Source of the DNA: Propionibacteriaceae bacterium | GTDB lineage: Bacteria > Actinomycetota > Actinomycetes > Propionibacteriales > Propionibacteriaceae | NCBI GenBank assembly: GCA_031266665.1 | Contig: JAISAO010000039.1 | Span: 1-60,445 of the forward strand | Length of the DNA: 60,445 nucleotides | Direction: 5' to 3' | Part shown: positions 24,203 to 33,498 of the stretch, in pieces | Layout of the letters: the number at the start of each line of letters is the position of its first letter | Numbering within the stretch: the first letter of the stretch is position 1 | The notes under the pieces: generated by a model | What the model was told of the DNA's origin: nothing | Seen by the model: only the letters and a program-made list of their open reading frames with translations | Databases searched by the model: none | Made by a program: the position numbers and the translations under genes

Positions 24203-24356
24203 ATGGTTGATTCCAAGGTCTGGGCGATGGGTTCGCGCTCAGGCGGCGGGCCGGCCAGGAGGAGGGAGGCGATGTGAGTATCGCCGACCGACGAGGACGC
24301 TGTCCGGCGTGTCGTCTACGTGAGGACGCGCCCATGTCTTGGAATCAACCATCTAG
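24199..24356 (-). repeat. Family A inverted-end element, copy 3 (complete)
   Basis: A 158-bp element with ends CTAGATGGTTGATTCCAAG and CTTGGAATCAACCATCTAG, a perfect 19-bp inverted pair. Its interior is the reverse complement of copy 2 (GGTTCGCGCTCAGGCGGC, GGCGTGTCGTC). It sits exactly where an antitoxin-like gene is cut off, which supports past insertion. Confidence 0.9.
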
Positions 24357-24417
24357 ACGCTATGGGGCTATTGTCCGCTTCCTCTCATACCCTAAATCTG
24401 GCGTCACTTCGACGGCC

Positions 24418-25902
24418 TCATCGCGCCGCCCACTTAACGTTCGGGCTGCGACGGCGCTCAGTGGTCGGCGCGACCAAACCCTTCGCCTCCAGGTCGCGGA
24501 GTTGACGACCCACGCCTGGACGTGTCAGGCCGGTGCGCTCCATGAGTTCAGGAGTGGACTTCGGGCCGCTTGCCAGGGCCGCGAGAATTGACGTGGGAGG
24601 AGTGCTGGGACGACTTGCGCGAGCAGGCTTCTCCGCCCATGGGAGTTGTTGAAACGAGTTCCGCAATTCAGCCACAAACATGCCCGACGAGACTCGGAAG
24701 GCCGGCGGTTGGAGTCCAGAAGCGGCCAACTCGGCGGCGATCATTCGGATCCCGCTTCCACGGTTCTCGCACACGGCCCGGTTCGTTCCCGGAAGCTCGA
24801 CATCCTCCAGCAGCCGCGCCAGAACGGCGTTGCGGGACGAGGAGACAGTGCCCTGAAGCAACTCGGCGGTGCTGGCCGCGCCGTACAAGCCGCCGGGGTT
24901 GATTAGCTCCAGCCGATCGGGGTACATCTCGACCCGGACTTGGGTTCCTTGGGCGAACGGGTGGTAGTCACGGTGCATGAGCGCGTTGACGATCAACTCG
25001 CGGATCGCCTCGACAGGGTATTCCCACACGTCCTCGCGTCCGATGCCGACCATGACGGAACGCCTGGTCATACTGCGCCGCACGACTTCTACCAGCCCGG
25101 CGACCAACTGTGGGACCGGGCCGTCCAAGGGGACGTTCTCCAGGAAGCGAGTGCCGTCAGCCATAGGTCTGCCATCAACAGTCGGGTAGGACACGAAAGT
25201 CACGTTGAGTTGGGGGAAGAATTGCTGCGGGTACGTCCCCAAGGCCAGCAACCCGGCGATTGTCACTTCGTCTGTCCCCTGGCCGCGTGGGCGAACCCCG
25301 GCGAAGCGCAGCACCTCATCCTGGCTGGCCTTGGCGAAAATCGGGCCACGCCGGGTCCGATACCGTTCGACCAGCCGCTTAACTTCAGTCTGGTCCAGGT
25401 CGGCCAGTGTCGCCCCCGGAACCGGCAAGGTGTCATCCTGCGGCTGACCCCGACCGGAGACCATCAGGTGAACCTCGTAAGAAGTCAGGCGCCGGTCGCC
25501 GTCGTGTGCGCGGATGTACGAGCCGCGCTCCAAGCCTTGTGTCTTGACATAACAAGGACGATGTCGTAGATCGGCCGGCGGGATCGACGCAACCACTACC
25601 GGCGCCCCGTCCACCTGGACGATCTCGATCTGCGCGCGCGACACAGGCTCCACCTGGTCCGCGCACGCCACGGCCATCGCATTAGCCAGCGTGGTGACGT
25701 TCACTTTGACGGGAGTGAAGCCGTGTTTCTCGTCCAGGCCGAGGACGATCATCCCACCGCCGCCGTTGGCGAAAGCCGAAACTGACTCGGCCAGCGTCTT
25801 GGGGGCACCACCCTCGGCCTTCTTGATCTCCACCGACGCGGTGTCCGTCCCGGCGAACCGCGCCTGACCCACCAGAGCCAAGACCTCGTCTTGCAATGAC
25901 AT
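24418..25902 (-). CDS. AlbA/Schlafen-type ATPase-domain HTH regulator
   Basis: A 494-residue protein of the family often labelled RecG-related or putative transcriptional regulator. Residues about 20-150 are an AlbA_2-type nucleic-acid-binding domain (VEIKKAEGG, AFANGGGGMIVLGLDE). The centre has IRELIVNALMHRDYH and ENRGSGI, the GHKL-like HATPase_c_4 pattern. Residues about 435-490 are a winged helix (TGLTRPGVGRQLRDLEAKGLV). Role unknown; relatives are frequent in mobile and defence-linked regions. It lies beside a family A element and near an orphan antitoxin. Confidence 0.8.
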   Translation of the reverse strand: MSLQDEVLALVGQARFAGTDTASVEIKKAEGGAPKTLAESVSAFANGGGGMIVLGLDEKHGFTPVKVNVTTLANAMAVACADQVEPVSRAQIEIVQVDGAPVVVASIPPADLRHRPCYVKTQGLERGSYIRAHDGDRRLTSYEVHLMVSGRGQPQDDTLPVPGATLADLDQTEVKRLVERYRTRRGPIFAKASQDEVLRFAGVRPRGQGTDEVTIAGLLALGTYPQQFFPQLNVTFVSYPTVDGRPMADGTRFLENVPLDGPVPQLVAGLVEVVRRSMTRRSVMVGIGREDVWEYPVEAIRELIVNALMHRDYHPFAQGTQVRVEMYPDRLELINPGGLYGAASTAELLQGTVSSSRNAVLARLLEDVELPGTNRAVCENRGSGIRMIAAELAASGLQPPAFRVSSGMFVAELRNSFQQLPWAEKPARASRPSTPPTSILAALASGPKSTPELMERTGLTRPGVGRQLRDLEAKGLVAPTTERRRSPNVKWAAR

Positions 25903-26035
25903 AGCTTCTCCAAGCTCCTTCGAACATATTCATCAGACATGCTACATCTTCAGAGGTCGAATATGTGCCATGCCCCGAGGCGGCGCCACCGCCTAAGACC
26001 GTGGGGAGGCACAACTTGGGGGGCATGATTCAGCC

Positions 26036-26269
26036 ATGGTCAGCCCGGCGTTGCGAGAGTCTCTCGAAGCCCTAACGCCGGCCGAGCGCGTGGCCGTCAT
26101 CGACTCTCTCCAACGCTCCCTCGTCCCTGGTGTCGGGCTGGCCGAGCCGGAGAAGACGCTGATCCGTCAGCGGGAGGCCGAGTTGGAGGCCACCTCGTCC
26201 GCTGGCCTGACCTGGGCGGAGCTCCGCGCCGGACTGCGGTCGGGTCAGTGCGGCGCGGCGCGGCCCTGA
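26036..26269 (+). CDS. Addiction-module antitoxin-like protein, orphan
   Basis: A 77-residue protein with the pattern of the small addiction-module component family (LTPAERVAVIDSLQRSL at the N-terminus, then a short linker and acidic middle). These are usually antitoxins to RelE/ParE-like toxins encoded just downstream. Here no toxin gene follows: the 3' end overlaps, tail to tail, a small membrane protein gene. It is therefore an orphan or has a partner elsewhere. A relic of a paralogue lies at 24167. Confidence 0.65.
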   Translation: MVSPALRESLEALTPAERVAVIDSLQRSLVPGVGLAEPEKTLIRQREAELEATSSAGLTWAELRAGLRSGQCGAARP

Positions 26270-26436
26270 CGGGCGGACAGCGTCCACAGGGCGGCGGTCA
26301 CCACCCCGCCGACCACGGCGGCGATGGTCACAGCGGTGGTCCAGCCGAGGACGGCCAGCACGGCGATGACGAGGCCGTAAACCAGGGTGAAAGTGTAGGC
26401 GGCGGCCCTCAGCCCCACCGGTTTTCCGTTAGCCAT
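26245..26436 (-). CDS. Small two-helix membrane protein
   Basis: A 63-residue protein with two hydrophobic helices (residues about 12-30 and 34-52) and a basic C-terminus. The start has AAGGGATT upstream and follows actinobacterial codon use. Function unknown. Its 3' end overlaps the antitoxin-like gene by 25 bp. Confidence 0.6.
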   Translation of the reverse strand: MANGKPVGLRAAAYTFTLVYGLVIAVLAVLGWTTAVTIAAVVGGVVTAALWTLSARQGRAAPH

Positions 26437-26775
26437 GCCGAATCCCTTCGCTCAAGAGGCCCGGCGCCCGGCTGGCGCTGGACGCGACGTTAGGAAATCA
26501 GAGGAACCTAGTAGAGCGTTGCTGGCTTCAGCTAGTTGCCTCATCGGGCGTGAGCCTAGCACCGCTTAAGCAGATCTCGTTAAGACTTGTCTGACACGAT
26601 CCCGGCCGCCGCAGGCGGGTGCCGTGCCGACACGTCCTCGGGGAGGTGGGTCCCAGCGGCCGTCAAAATTTGTTTTGACTCATCCAACGACTGACCGCTA
26701 ACGTTGCCAAACTGAAAGTGAACGATAACTTAACCTTGACGGGTTCGCCGCCGACACCTTGGAGGGAGACCAGGC
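26437..26775. promoter_or_regulatory. Intergenic region with uxuA control signals
   Basis: No gene is seen here. Bases 26662-26679 form a perfect palindrome GTCAAAA-TTTG-TTTTGAC. Bases 26718-26730 (GTGAACGATAACT) match the left half and centre of the LacI operators found at 34471-34626 (GTGAACGTTCAC). Both are placed to control uxuA. AAGGTT and GGAGGGAGA precede the uxuA ATG. Confidence 0.5.
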
Positions 26776-27846
26776 ATGAAGTTCGGTTTCCGCTGGTTCG
26801 GCGCTCAAGACGACCCGATCCCGCTGAGGCACATCCGGCAGATCCCCGGCGTCTCGCACGTTGTTGGCGCCCTGTTCGACATTCCGGTCGGTGAGGTGTG
26901 GCCCGCGGAACGCGTCGGCGCGCTGAAGGCCGAGGTCGAGGCCGCGGGTCTGAGGCTCGAGGTGGTCGAGAGCGTCAACGTCCACGACGCGATCAAGATT
27001 GGCCTGCCAGAACGTGATCGGCGCATCGCTAACTACATCCAAACCATCAAAAATCTGTCGGCCCACGGCGTCAAGGTGATCTGCTACAACTTCATGCCCG
27101 TCTTCGACTGGTTTCGCACCGAGTTGCGCCACGAGCTCCCCGACGGCTCTTTCGGGCTGGCGCTGGACAGCTCCCAGGTCCCCGATTCGGTCGAGGTCAT
27201 GGTCGAGCGCGTGCGGTCCCGCTCGGGGGGCTTCTCGCTGCCAGGCTGGGAGCCGGAACGACTGGCCGACGTCCGGGCCCTGTTAGAGGCCTACGCCGAC
27301 GTGGACGACGCTCGCCTGGCGGCCAACTTTGAGTACTTCATCCAGGCGATCATTCCCACCTGCGAGGCTTACGGCGTGAGGATGGCGGTCCACCCCGATG
27401 ATCCGCCGTGGCCCTTGCTCGGCCTGCCCCGGATCGTGAAAGACGCCGCCGACCTGCGCCGCGTCGAGAGCTTCCACGACTCGCCCTACAACGGGTTCAC
27501 GTTGTGCTCCGGGTCTTTGGCGGAGAACCCGGCCAACAACGTGCCGGCGATAATCCGCGAGTTCGTCGGCCGCGACAAAGTGCCATTCGTCCATCTTCGG
27601 AACATCAAACACACCGGGGCGGGATCGTTCCACGAGTCGGCCCACCTGTCGAGTGAAGGCTCTCTCGACATGTATGAGGTGGTGCGCGCCTTGGCCGACA
27701 ACGATTTCGACGGTTACGCCCGTTCCGACCACGGTCGTGATATCTGGGGCGAGCGGGGCAGGCCCGGCTACGGGCTCAACGACCGCGCCTTGGGCAGCTG
27801 CTACCTCAACGGCCTCTGGGAAGCCATCACCAAGGCCGGCCGCTGA
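26776..27846 (+). CDS. uxuA: Mannonate dehydratase
   Basis: A 356-residue TIM-barrel enzyme converting D-mannonate to 2-keto-3-deoxygluconate in hexuronate catabolism. MKFGFRWFGAQDDPI, VICYNFMPVFDW, MAVHPDDPPWPLLGLPRI, HLRNIKH and DGYARSDHGRDIWGE are family motifs with metal-binding His/Cys residues. Full length with a GGAGGGAGA ribosome binding site. It is convergent with the GH115 gene, whose product releases (methyl)glucuronic acid. uxaC, uxuB, kdgK and kdgA are not in the window. Confidence 0.93.
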   Translation: MKFGFRWFGAQDDPIPLRHIRQIPGVSHVVGALFDIPVGEVWPAERVGALKAEVEAAGLRLEVVESVNVHDAIKIGLPERDRRIANYIQTIKNLSAHGVKVICYNFMPVFDWFRTELRHELPDGSFGLALDSSQVPDSVEVMVERVRSRSGGFSLPGWEPERLADVRALLEAYADVDDARLAANFEYFIQAIIPTCEAYGVRMAVHPDDPPWPLLGLPRIVKDAADLRRVESFHDSPYNGFTLCSGSLAENPANNVPAIIREFVGRDKVPFVHLRNIKHTGAGSFHESAHLSSEGSLDMYEVVRALADNDFDGYARSDHGRDIWGERGRPGYGLNDRALGSCYLNGLWEAITKAGR

Positions 27847-27943
27847 GCCATGATCGACCGATTCTCGACTACCGAGCGACCCCATCGGTGGATCATGGCG
27901 TGGGTCGCGCAGGTGCCTGCCTGGCCGACCTCACCCGTCAGGC

Positions 27944-30900
27944 TTAGGCCGACGGACGCGGCCAAGCGGCGTCAGCGGGAGGGAGTTCCTGACCGGTTGT
28001 GAGGTATAGACGGTCGACGCGCAGCCCACCACTGCGAGCTATGAGGCTCAGCCGGTGGAGGCCGGGCTCTAGGTCGAGGTCGCTGACGGCCACCCATAGC
28101 CAGATCTGCGCTAGGGGGAACCGGAACAGGTTGCCGCCGCAGAACTGGGCCGTGGGCGGCTGGTGGTGACCGTCAACGGCCAGGGCCAGGGAGGCGTCGG
28201 CGTCGGAGTTGAACTTGACCAGCGCCCAGATCCGGTAGGTACCACCCGCGGCTTCGATCTGGTAATGGAGGCTCGGAGCGGTGGCCGGATCGTCCCAGCA
28301 CCGGCCGGGTGTGGTCCAGACCGCCAGTCCGGCTCCGCCGTCGGTGGGGGCGCGCAGGTGGGTCCAGCTTGTGCCGTCCGCGGCGGCTGTGGCCCAGGCG
28401 CCCGGCCCACCGGCCAAGGCGGACTCCGCCTCGATCGCGATGGCGCCGGCCGTCTCGCCCGCAGGGGCTCGGCCCAGTTCGGACCGGCCGTCGGGGGGCG
28501 GCCCCAGAATTGTTTGGGGCACGGCCAGGGCCGGCTTGAAGGTCGTTTCACCCGCCCAGTAGTCCGGTCCCGCGTATCGGACGGGAGGCAGGGGAAGCAG
28601 GTTTGGGTCGAGGCCGTAAAGCTTCCGGGCGGCGGCCGCAAGCCGGGCTGGTGTTAGCTCCTGGGCCGCCACTGCGGCTGGTCGGGCCGGGGCGTGATCG
28701 AAGGGCGGCCCCAGATTGGACGGCCGTAGAGGCCCGAGGGCTAGGACGAGCTTTTGGACGACAACGCCGGAGTCGATCGAGTGGAGACGAAGGACGTGGT
28801 GCCCAGCGGCGAGAGGGGGCAGGGGGACGGTCAAGCGTTCCGTGTTGTCCACGACGGCCCGTTCCCAGGCCCCCTCGTATTCGTCGGTCGTGGTGGACTC
28901 GACCAGGCGGACCGGACCGTCGTCGACGCTGACGCCAATCCGGATTCGGCCGGTCGAGTCGAGGGTCGGCAGGCGGTGAATCTCGAGCCGGGGCGCGCCG
29001 GGCCAGGACCACTCGAAACGAAAGTCGGCCACGGCGCCAACCCCTCCCTGGGCCTCAAGGGCCGCGTCGCCGTCGCGGCCCAGGCCCGCGAGGATGACCC
29101 ACCGACTCGCGGCGGTCCCGGCGCGCGCGTCGGGACGGGAGGGATCGAGACACACCTGGGGCGCGGTGCCGCCTTCTGGCGAGGCCGCCGCCAAGGTGGT
29201 GTCCGCGACCGTCCACGGCGGTGTCGGCTGGGCGGCCGGGTGAAGGGCCATGACCGGGGGAGGGAAGTCCTCGGGGGTGAAGATGTGGCGCCATTTGCCT
29301 TTGGCCACCACCTCGTTGTAATAGTGGACGAGCGCTCGCCACTGGCGGCCGAACGCCAGCGACAGGTCGGCGGTAGCGTCGGCCTGGTGCAGGTCGCCGA
29401 TCGCGTAGGCCAACCGGCTGCGGTCGGCGTGGTAGAACTCGGCATTCACCAAGTACGTCAACTGAACCTTGACCACCACGAGTTCGAGGAAGGCGTCGCG
29501 CTCGGCCGACGGCAACCCCTGCCACAGCGCTGTGGCCTCGTCGTGACAACGTCTGAGAGCGGTCAGCCGACGTCCGGCCTCGTCGCCATAGCCGTTCTGC
29601 GGGAAGGCCTCCTCGGTCAGGTGCTCGACTTTGCGCTGCTGGTTGAGTCGGCCCCACTCGGTCAGAAGGTCGGCGACGCGGGCACCGATCCCGCCGGAGA
29701 ACGTGCGGTCGGTCCAGGTGGCGATGAAGTCCCAGGCGTCGGCGGTCGTCGTCTCGCGTCCGGCCTCCCAGGCGGCGCGGAGAAAGAACTCGGTTTCGAG
29801 TTCGAGGGGCTTGAGGCCGCCGATGTTGTCGACCCAGAGCGTTTCGACGCCACCGGCCCAGGCCCGGCTCAACTGGTGGCGCATGAGGGCGAGGGGGGCG
29901 GAGCTTGTCGCCAGGTAGCTGCGCGACGGCGGCGACCAATAGGAGGAGTGGTAATACAGCCCGTGGCCGCCGGGTCGGGCCAATTCTGTCGCGGAGGGCG
30001 TCCGGCGCACGTAGCCGAAGTTATCGTCGGTCCAGACTATGGTGATGTCGTCGGGCAGGTCGAGGCCGGCGTCATAGAGCGCCAGGACTTCCTTGTAGGG
30101 CACGAACACCTGCGGGACCATTTCGGCCGGGCGGCCGAGGGTTTCGGCCAGGAGGGCGCGCTGGTCGCGGACGGCTTGTCCGAGAAGCGCTACCTTGGCC
30201 GCCTCGCGCGCTTGGCCGGAAACTGTCGTGTCGGCGTCGATGGCGGCGCTCAAGAGGCCGGAGTCGTGGATCCCGCGAAGTCCGACGGTCCAGGTCACCT
30301 CACAATCCCGGTTCTGCGCGACGGCGCCGCGCCAGTATTCGAGCATGAGCCTCCGACTGGCGGCGAGCGTGTAGTCGTAGGGGACAGCGGCGGGGTCCAG
30401 GCCGCGGGTGGCAAGCCACGGCGCCCACTCGTGCTGGTTCGAGCGGGTGAGGATGTCGCAATGGCTCGCGCCGACGACCAGTCCCATCTCCTGGGCCAAC
30501 CGCCCGTTGGCCGGGTTCGCGTTGAAGGCGTTGGCGTGCATCGCGGGCCAGATGTAGTTGCCCTTGAGCCGAAGAATGAGTTCGAATAGCCGCTCGTACG
30601 CGCCCGGCCCGATCATTCCCTCGGCCGTCGCGGCACCGGCCCAGGCGTCCAACTCTTCCTCATCGTTGACGAAGACCCCGCGGTAGCGGATGGAGGGCCA
30701 GTCGCTGTGGGTGAAGCCGGACTCGACGGCGATCCGGTCCCGGCGCGCGACGGGCACGTCGGCCCACCAGTACCACGGGGAGACGCCGATGGCTTCGCAG
30801 AAGTCGTAGACGCCGAAGACCGTGCCGCGCCGGTCGGCGCCGATGATGTAAAGGGCGTCGTCCGCGGCCCGCTGGAGAAACCCCTCCCAGCGTGGGCGGC

Positions 30901-31174
30901 CCGTCTCGTCGAAGATGGGGGCGGGGTCCACGACGCCGGACCGGATCGCCTCGTCGATCAGCGGTGAGGAACCAAGGGTGCCGATCACAACACGGGCTTC
31001 TCCCCGGCTGTGGTAGACCGTGGCCAGACAGCGGCAGACCCGTTCGAGGTCGTGGGCCAGGGCCGCCGCGGCCCGAAGGACCGCGGGTGGCTCGGTGACA
31101 GCGACCGCCACCAAGACGGGCCGCCCGGCCTCGGCCAGGCACACGACCGGGTCCGGAGTGATGGTGTTGCTCAT
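27944..31174 (-). CDS. GH115 xylan alpha-1,2-glucuronidase
   Basis: A 1076-residue glycoside hydrolase of family 115, which removes (4-O-methyl-)glucuronic acid from internal and terminal xylose units. RYRGVFVNDEEELDAW, LKGNYIWPAMHANAFN, HCDILTRSNQHEWAPWL, IVWTDDNFGYVRR and GGVETLWVDNIGGLKPLE mark the catalytic barrel; a beta-rich accessory domain with a carbohydrate-binding look fills the last 350 residues. No signal peptide is seen, so it probably acts inside the cell on imported acidic xylo-oligosaccharides. Last gene of the importer operon, after a strong intercistronic hairpin. Confidence 0.9.
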   Translation of the reverse strand: MSNTITPDPVVCLAEAGRPVLVAVAVTEPPAVLRAAAALAHDLERVCRCLATVYHSRGEARVVIGTLGSSPLIDEAIRSGVVDPAPIFDETGRPRWEGFLQRAADDALYIIGADRRGTVFGVYDFCEAIGVSPWYWWADVPVARRDRIAVESGFTHSDWPSIRYRGVFVNDEEELDAWAGAATAEGMIGPGAYERLFELILRLKGNYIWPAMHANAFNANPANGRLAQEMGLVVGASHCDILTRSNQHEWAPWLATRGLDPAAVPYDYTLAASRRLMLEYWRGAVAQNRDCEVTWTVGLRGIHDSGLLSAAIDADTTVSGQAREAAKVALLGQAVRDQRALLAETLGRPAEMVPQVFVPYKEVLALYDAGLDLPDDITIVWTDDNFGYVRRTPSATELARPGGHGLYYHSSYWSPPSRSYLATSSAPLALMRHQLSRAWAGGVETLWVDNIGGLKPLELETEFFLRAAWEAGRETTTADAWDFIATWTDRTFSGGIGARVADLLTEWGRLNQQRKVEHLTEEAFPQNGYGDEAGRRLTALRRCHDEATALWQGLPSAERDAFLELVVVKVQLTYLVNAEFYHADRSRLAYAIGDLHQADATADLSLAFGRQWRALVHYYNEVVAKGKWRHIFTPEDFPPPVMALHPAAQPTPPWTVADTTLAAASPEGGTAPQVCLDPSRPDARAGTAASRWVILAGLGRDGDAALEAQGGVGAVADFRFEWSWPGAPRLEIHRLPTLDSTGRIRIGVSVDDGPVRLVESTTTDEYEGAWERAVVDNTERLTVPLPPLAAGHHVLRLHSIDSGVVVQKLVLALGPLRPSNLGPPFDHAPARPAAVAAQELTPARLAAAARKLYGLDPNLLPLPPVRYAGPDYWAGETTFKPALAVPQTILGPPPDGRSELGRAPAGETAGAIAIEAESALAGGPGAWATAAADGTSWTHLRAPTDGGAGLAVWTTPGRCWDDPATAPSLHYQIEAAGGTYRIWALVKFNSDADASLALAVDGHHQPPTAQFCGGNLFRFPLAQIWLWVAVSDLDLEPGLHRLSLIARSGGLRVDRLYLTTGQELPPADAAWPRPSA

Positions 31175-31223
31175 GTGTCGAACCTGACAGGGCCTTGGAC
31201 CGGCGGGGAAAGCTCGCCGGTGT

Positions 31224-31260
31224 CGGTTCGCGCCCGGCGCCCCCCGTCGGGCGCGAACCG
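31224..31260 (-). terminator. Intercistronic 13-bp hairpin
   Basis: CGGTTCGCGCCCG pairs perfectly with CGGGCGCGAACCG across an 11-nt loop. It lies between the binding-protein gene and GH115 and lacks a U-tract. Such stems after binding-protein genes often stabilise the upstream mRNA or give partial termination, so that binding protein exceeds later products. Confidence 0.65.
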
Positions 31261-31281
31261 ATACCGCTGGAGCCCGGTGGC

Positions 31282-32598
31282 TCAGGCGGCCGAGTTGATC
31301 GAATCCTTGACCTCCTTGATCATGGCGTTGGCCGCGTCGAGGGCGGTCCGTTGCTCGAACAGGACCTCCTGCTGGTAGCGGGCGATGATCTTGTCCAACT
31401 CGGACGCGCCGTTGGGCACGATCGCCGGGGCGTCGCCCAATAGGCCCTCCAGCGATTGTGAGTACGCGACGGCTTTGGCCTCGTTCTCGGTCAGGGTCGC
31501 GGTCAGCGAGTCGAGCATCGCCGGATTGGCCGGCAGGCCGCGTTCGGTGCCGAGGATGGCGGCGGCCTCCGGGTCGTTGATGAGGAAATCGATCAACCGT
31601 CCAGCCTCTTCGGGATGGTCGGTCTGGGCGGACATGGCCCAGTACATGCCCGGTTTGAAGTACTCGTACTTCGTCTGGTTGGCGTCGAAGCTCGGTGTCT
31701 TGACGATTTGGACGTTGGCGCCCGAGCCAGCCGTGTAGGCCGAGACCTGGGAGACTTGAGAGAAAATAGCAGCCACTTTGCCGGTGGCGAAGTCGGATTG
31801 GTCGATGGCCAGGCCGGCGGTTTCCGACAGCCGCGAGGCCGACGGGCCCGCGCCCGACTGGGCGAGGTCGAGCGCGTGTTGGAAGTAGGCCGCCAGGGTC
31901 TCGGGGCGGATCGCGATCTGGTCGTCCTCGAACAGGTTGTCGCCTTTCTGGCGGGCGAAGAGTTGGAGCGAGTACTCATTACCCATCGGCGCCACGCCGG
32001 CCACGGCGCCGCCCGACTTCTCGGCGATCTCGAGCCCGAAGGCCTTGAGATCATCCCAGTTCCACTTTTCCGTGTCGGGCAGCGTCACCCCGTACTGGTC
32101 GAGGACGTCCAGGTTGACCAGGAGGCCGAAGGCGGCCGTGGAGACCGGCATGGCGTACTGCCTCCCGCCCCACTGGCCCATGCCGAGGACTGCTGGCTCC
32201 AACTGGGAGGTGTCAAGGGTCGACACCGCGCCGAGATCGGTCAGGGTGTCGCGCGCGGCGTAGGACGCGAGGTAGAGCTGGTCCATCTGAACGACGTCGG
32301 GCGAGTTACCGCCCGCGGTCGACGTGGCGAGCTTGTCCCAGTACCCGGACCAGTCGGAAAACTCTCCGGTCACCTTGATGTTCGGATACTTGGCCATGAA
32401 GGCGTCGATGGCTTGCTGGGTGCGCTCGTGGCGGGCGTCGCCGCCCCACCAGTAGAGGCGCAATTCGACGGTCGCGACCGGGTCGGCGACGGACGAGGCA
32501 TCGCCGGCGGGGCCGTCCGAGCCACCGCAACCTGCCAGGCCGAGGACAAAGGCCGTGGCGGCTGTCAAAGCCAGACCGCGGCGGATCAGTGGTTTCAT
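31282..32598 (-). CDS. ABC sugar-binding lipoprotein
   Basis: A 438-residue family 1 extracellular solute-binding protein. The signal peptide ends at lipobox LAGC (Cys24). LRLYWWGGDARHERTQQAIDAF, the N-terminal strand-helix of sugar-binding proteins, is present and followed by TGEFSDWSGYWDKLAT. The neighbouring GH115 and uxuA suggest acidic xylo-oligosaccharides such as aldotetraouronic acid as ligand (inference). Confidence 0.9.
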   Translation of the reverse strand: MKPLIRRGLALTAATAFVLGLAGCGGSDGPAGDASSVADPVATVELRLYWWGGDARHERTQQAIDAFMAKYPNIKVTGEFSDWSGYWDKLATSTAGGNSPDVVQMDQLYLASYAARDTLTDLGAVSTLDTSQLEPAVLGMGQWGGRQYAMPVSTAAFGLLVNLDVLDQYGVTLPDTEKWNWDDLKAFGLEIAEKSGGAVAGVAPMGNEYSLQLFARQKGDNLFEDDQIAIRPETLAAYFQHALDLAQSGAGPSASRLSETAGLAIDQSDFATGKVAAIFSQVSQVSAYTAGSGANVQIVKTPSFDANQTKYEYFKPGMYWAMSAQTDHPEEAGRLIDFLINDPEAAAILGTERGLPANPAMLDSLTATLTENEAKAVAYSQSLEGLLGDAPAIVPNGASELDKIIARYQQEVLFEQRTALDAANAMIKEVKDSINSAA

Positions 32599-32619
32599 GA
32601 GGGTTCCTTTCTTGGAGGC

Positions 32620-33498
32620 CTATTTGAGGCCGGTGGTGGCGATGCCGCGGACGAGGTACTTCTGACCCACGGCGAAGGCGATGAGGAGCGGGATGACGGA
32701 GACGACGCTCATGGCGAACATGGCGCCGTAGGAGGAGTGGGACTGGGCGTCGATGAATGAGCGCAGGGCGATTGGCGCCGTGTATTTATCGGGGTCGGTC
32801 AGGTAGATCATTTGAACGAAGAAGTCGTTCCAGGTCCAGATGAAGGTGAAGATCGCGGTCGTCGCCAGGGCCGGCGCCATGAGCGGCATGAGGATCTGGA
32901 GGAAGATCCGGCCGTGGCCGGCGCCGTCTATGCGGGCCGCCTCGTCGAGTTCTTTCGGCAGGCCGCGGATGAACTGGACCATGAGGAAGGTGAAGAAAGC
33001 GTCTGTGGCCAAAAATTTCGGCACGATCAGCGGCCAAAACGTGTTCACGAGGTCGGCCTTGGCCCAGAGAATGTACTGGGGCACGATCATCACATGGATG
33101 GGGAGCATGATTGTCAGCAGCATGAACCCGAACGCCGGTTTTTGGAAGCGGAAGCGGAGGCGCGCGAAGGCGTAGGCGGCCATCGAACAAGTGATGACGT
33201 TGCCGACGATGGCGCCCAGGACGATGATGGCCGAGTTCAGGAGATAACGCCCGAACGGCGTGCCCAGGGCGTTCCAGCCGTACTGGTAGTTCTGCCAGTG
33301 GAACGTCGTCGGGGCGGGCGACGGGTTGGAGAAGATCGAGCCGTCGGGGCGCAGCGAGCTCACTATCATCCAGATGATCGGGTACAGGGCGAGCACGACG
33401 ACCGCGACCATGAGGGCTTGGCGGACGGCACGGCCGACACCGTGGCGCAGCGGCGCGCGGCGCCGAGGGGGCGGCGGGGGAATAGTTTCAGTCCTCAT
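32620..33498 (-). CDS. ABC sugar permease, MalG type
   Basis: A 292-residue inner-membrane permease with six predicted helices and the cytoplasmic EAA loop EAARIDGAGHGRIF, which contacts the ATPase. The N-terminus is basic and proline-rich. It overlaps the upstream permease gene by 11 bp, so the two are coupled. No ATPase is encoded in the locus; actinobacteria commonly share one MsiK-type ATPase among several sugar importers. Confidence 0.9.
   Translation of the reverse strand: MRTETIPPPPPRRRAPLRHGVGRAVRQALMVAVVVLALYPIIWMIVSSLRPDGSIFSNPSPAPTTFHWQNYQYGWNALGTPFGRYLLNSAIIVLGAIVGNVITCSMAAYAFARLRFRFQKPAFGFMLLTIMLPIHVMIVPQYILWAKADLVNTFWPLIVPKFLATDAFFTFLMVQFIRGLPKELDEAARIDGAGHGRIFLQILMPLMAPALATTAIFTFIWTWNDFFVQMIYLTDPDKYTAPIALRSFIDAQSHSSYGAMFAMSVVSVIPLLIAFAVGQKYLVRGIATTGLK

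Noticed and set aside
24199..24356. Family A elements as simple terminators
   Set aside because: The paired ends are about 120 bp apart with a conserved interior, occur in both orientations and interrupt genes, which a terminator would not explain.
28754..30589. Long plus-strand frame inside GH115
   Set aside because: It mirrors the glucuronidase coding sequence and shows no family pattern.
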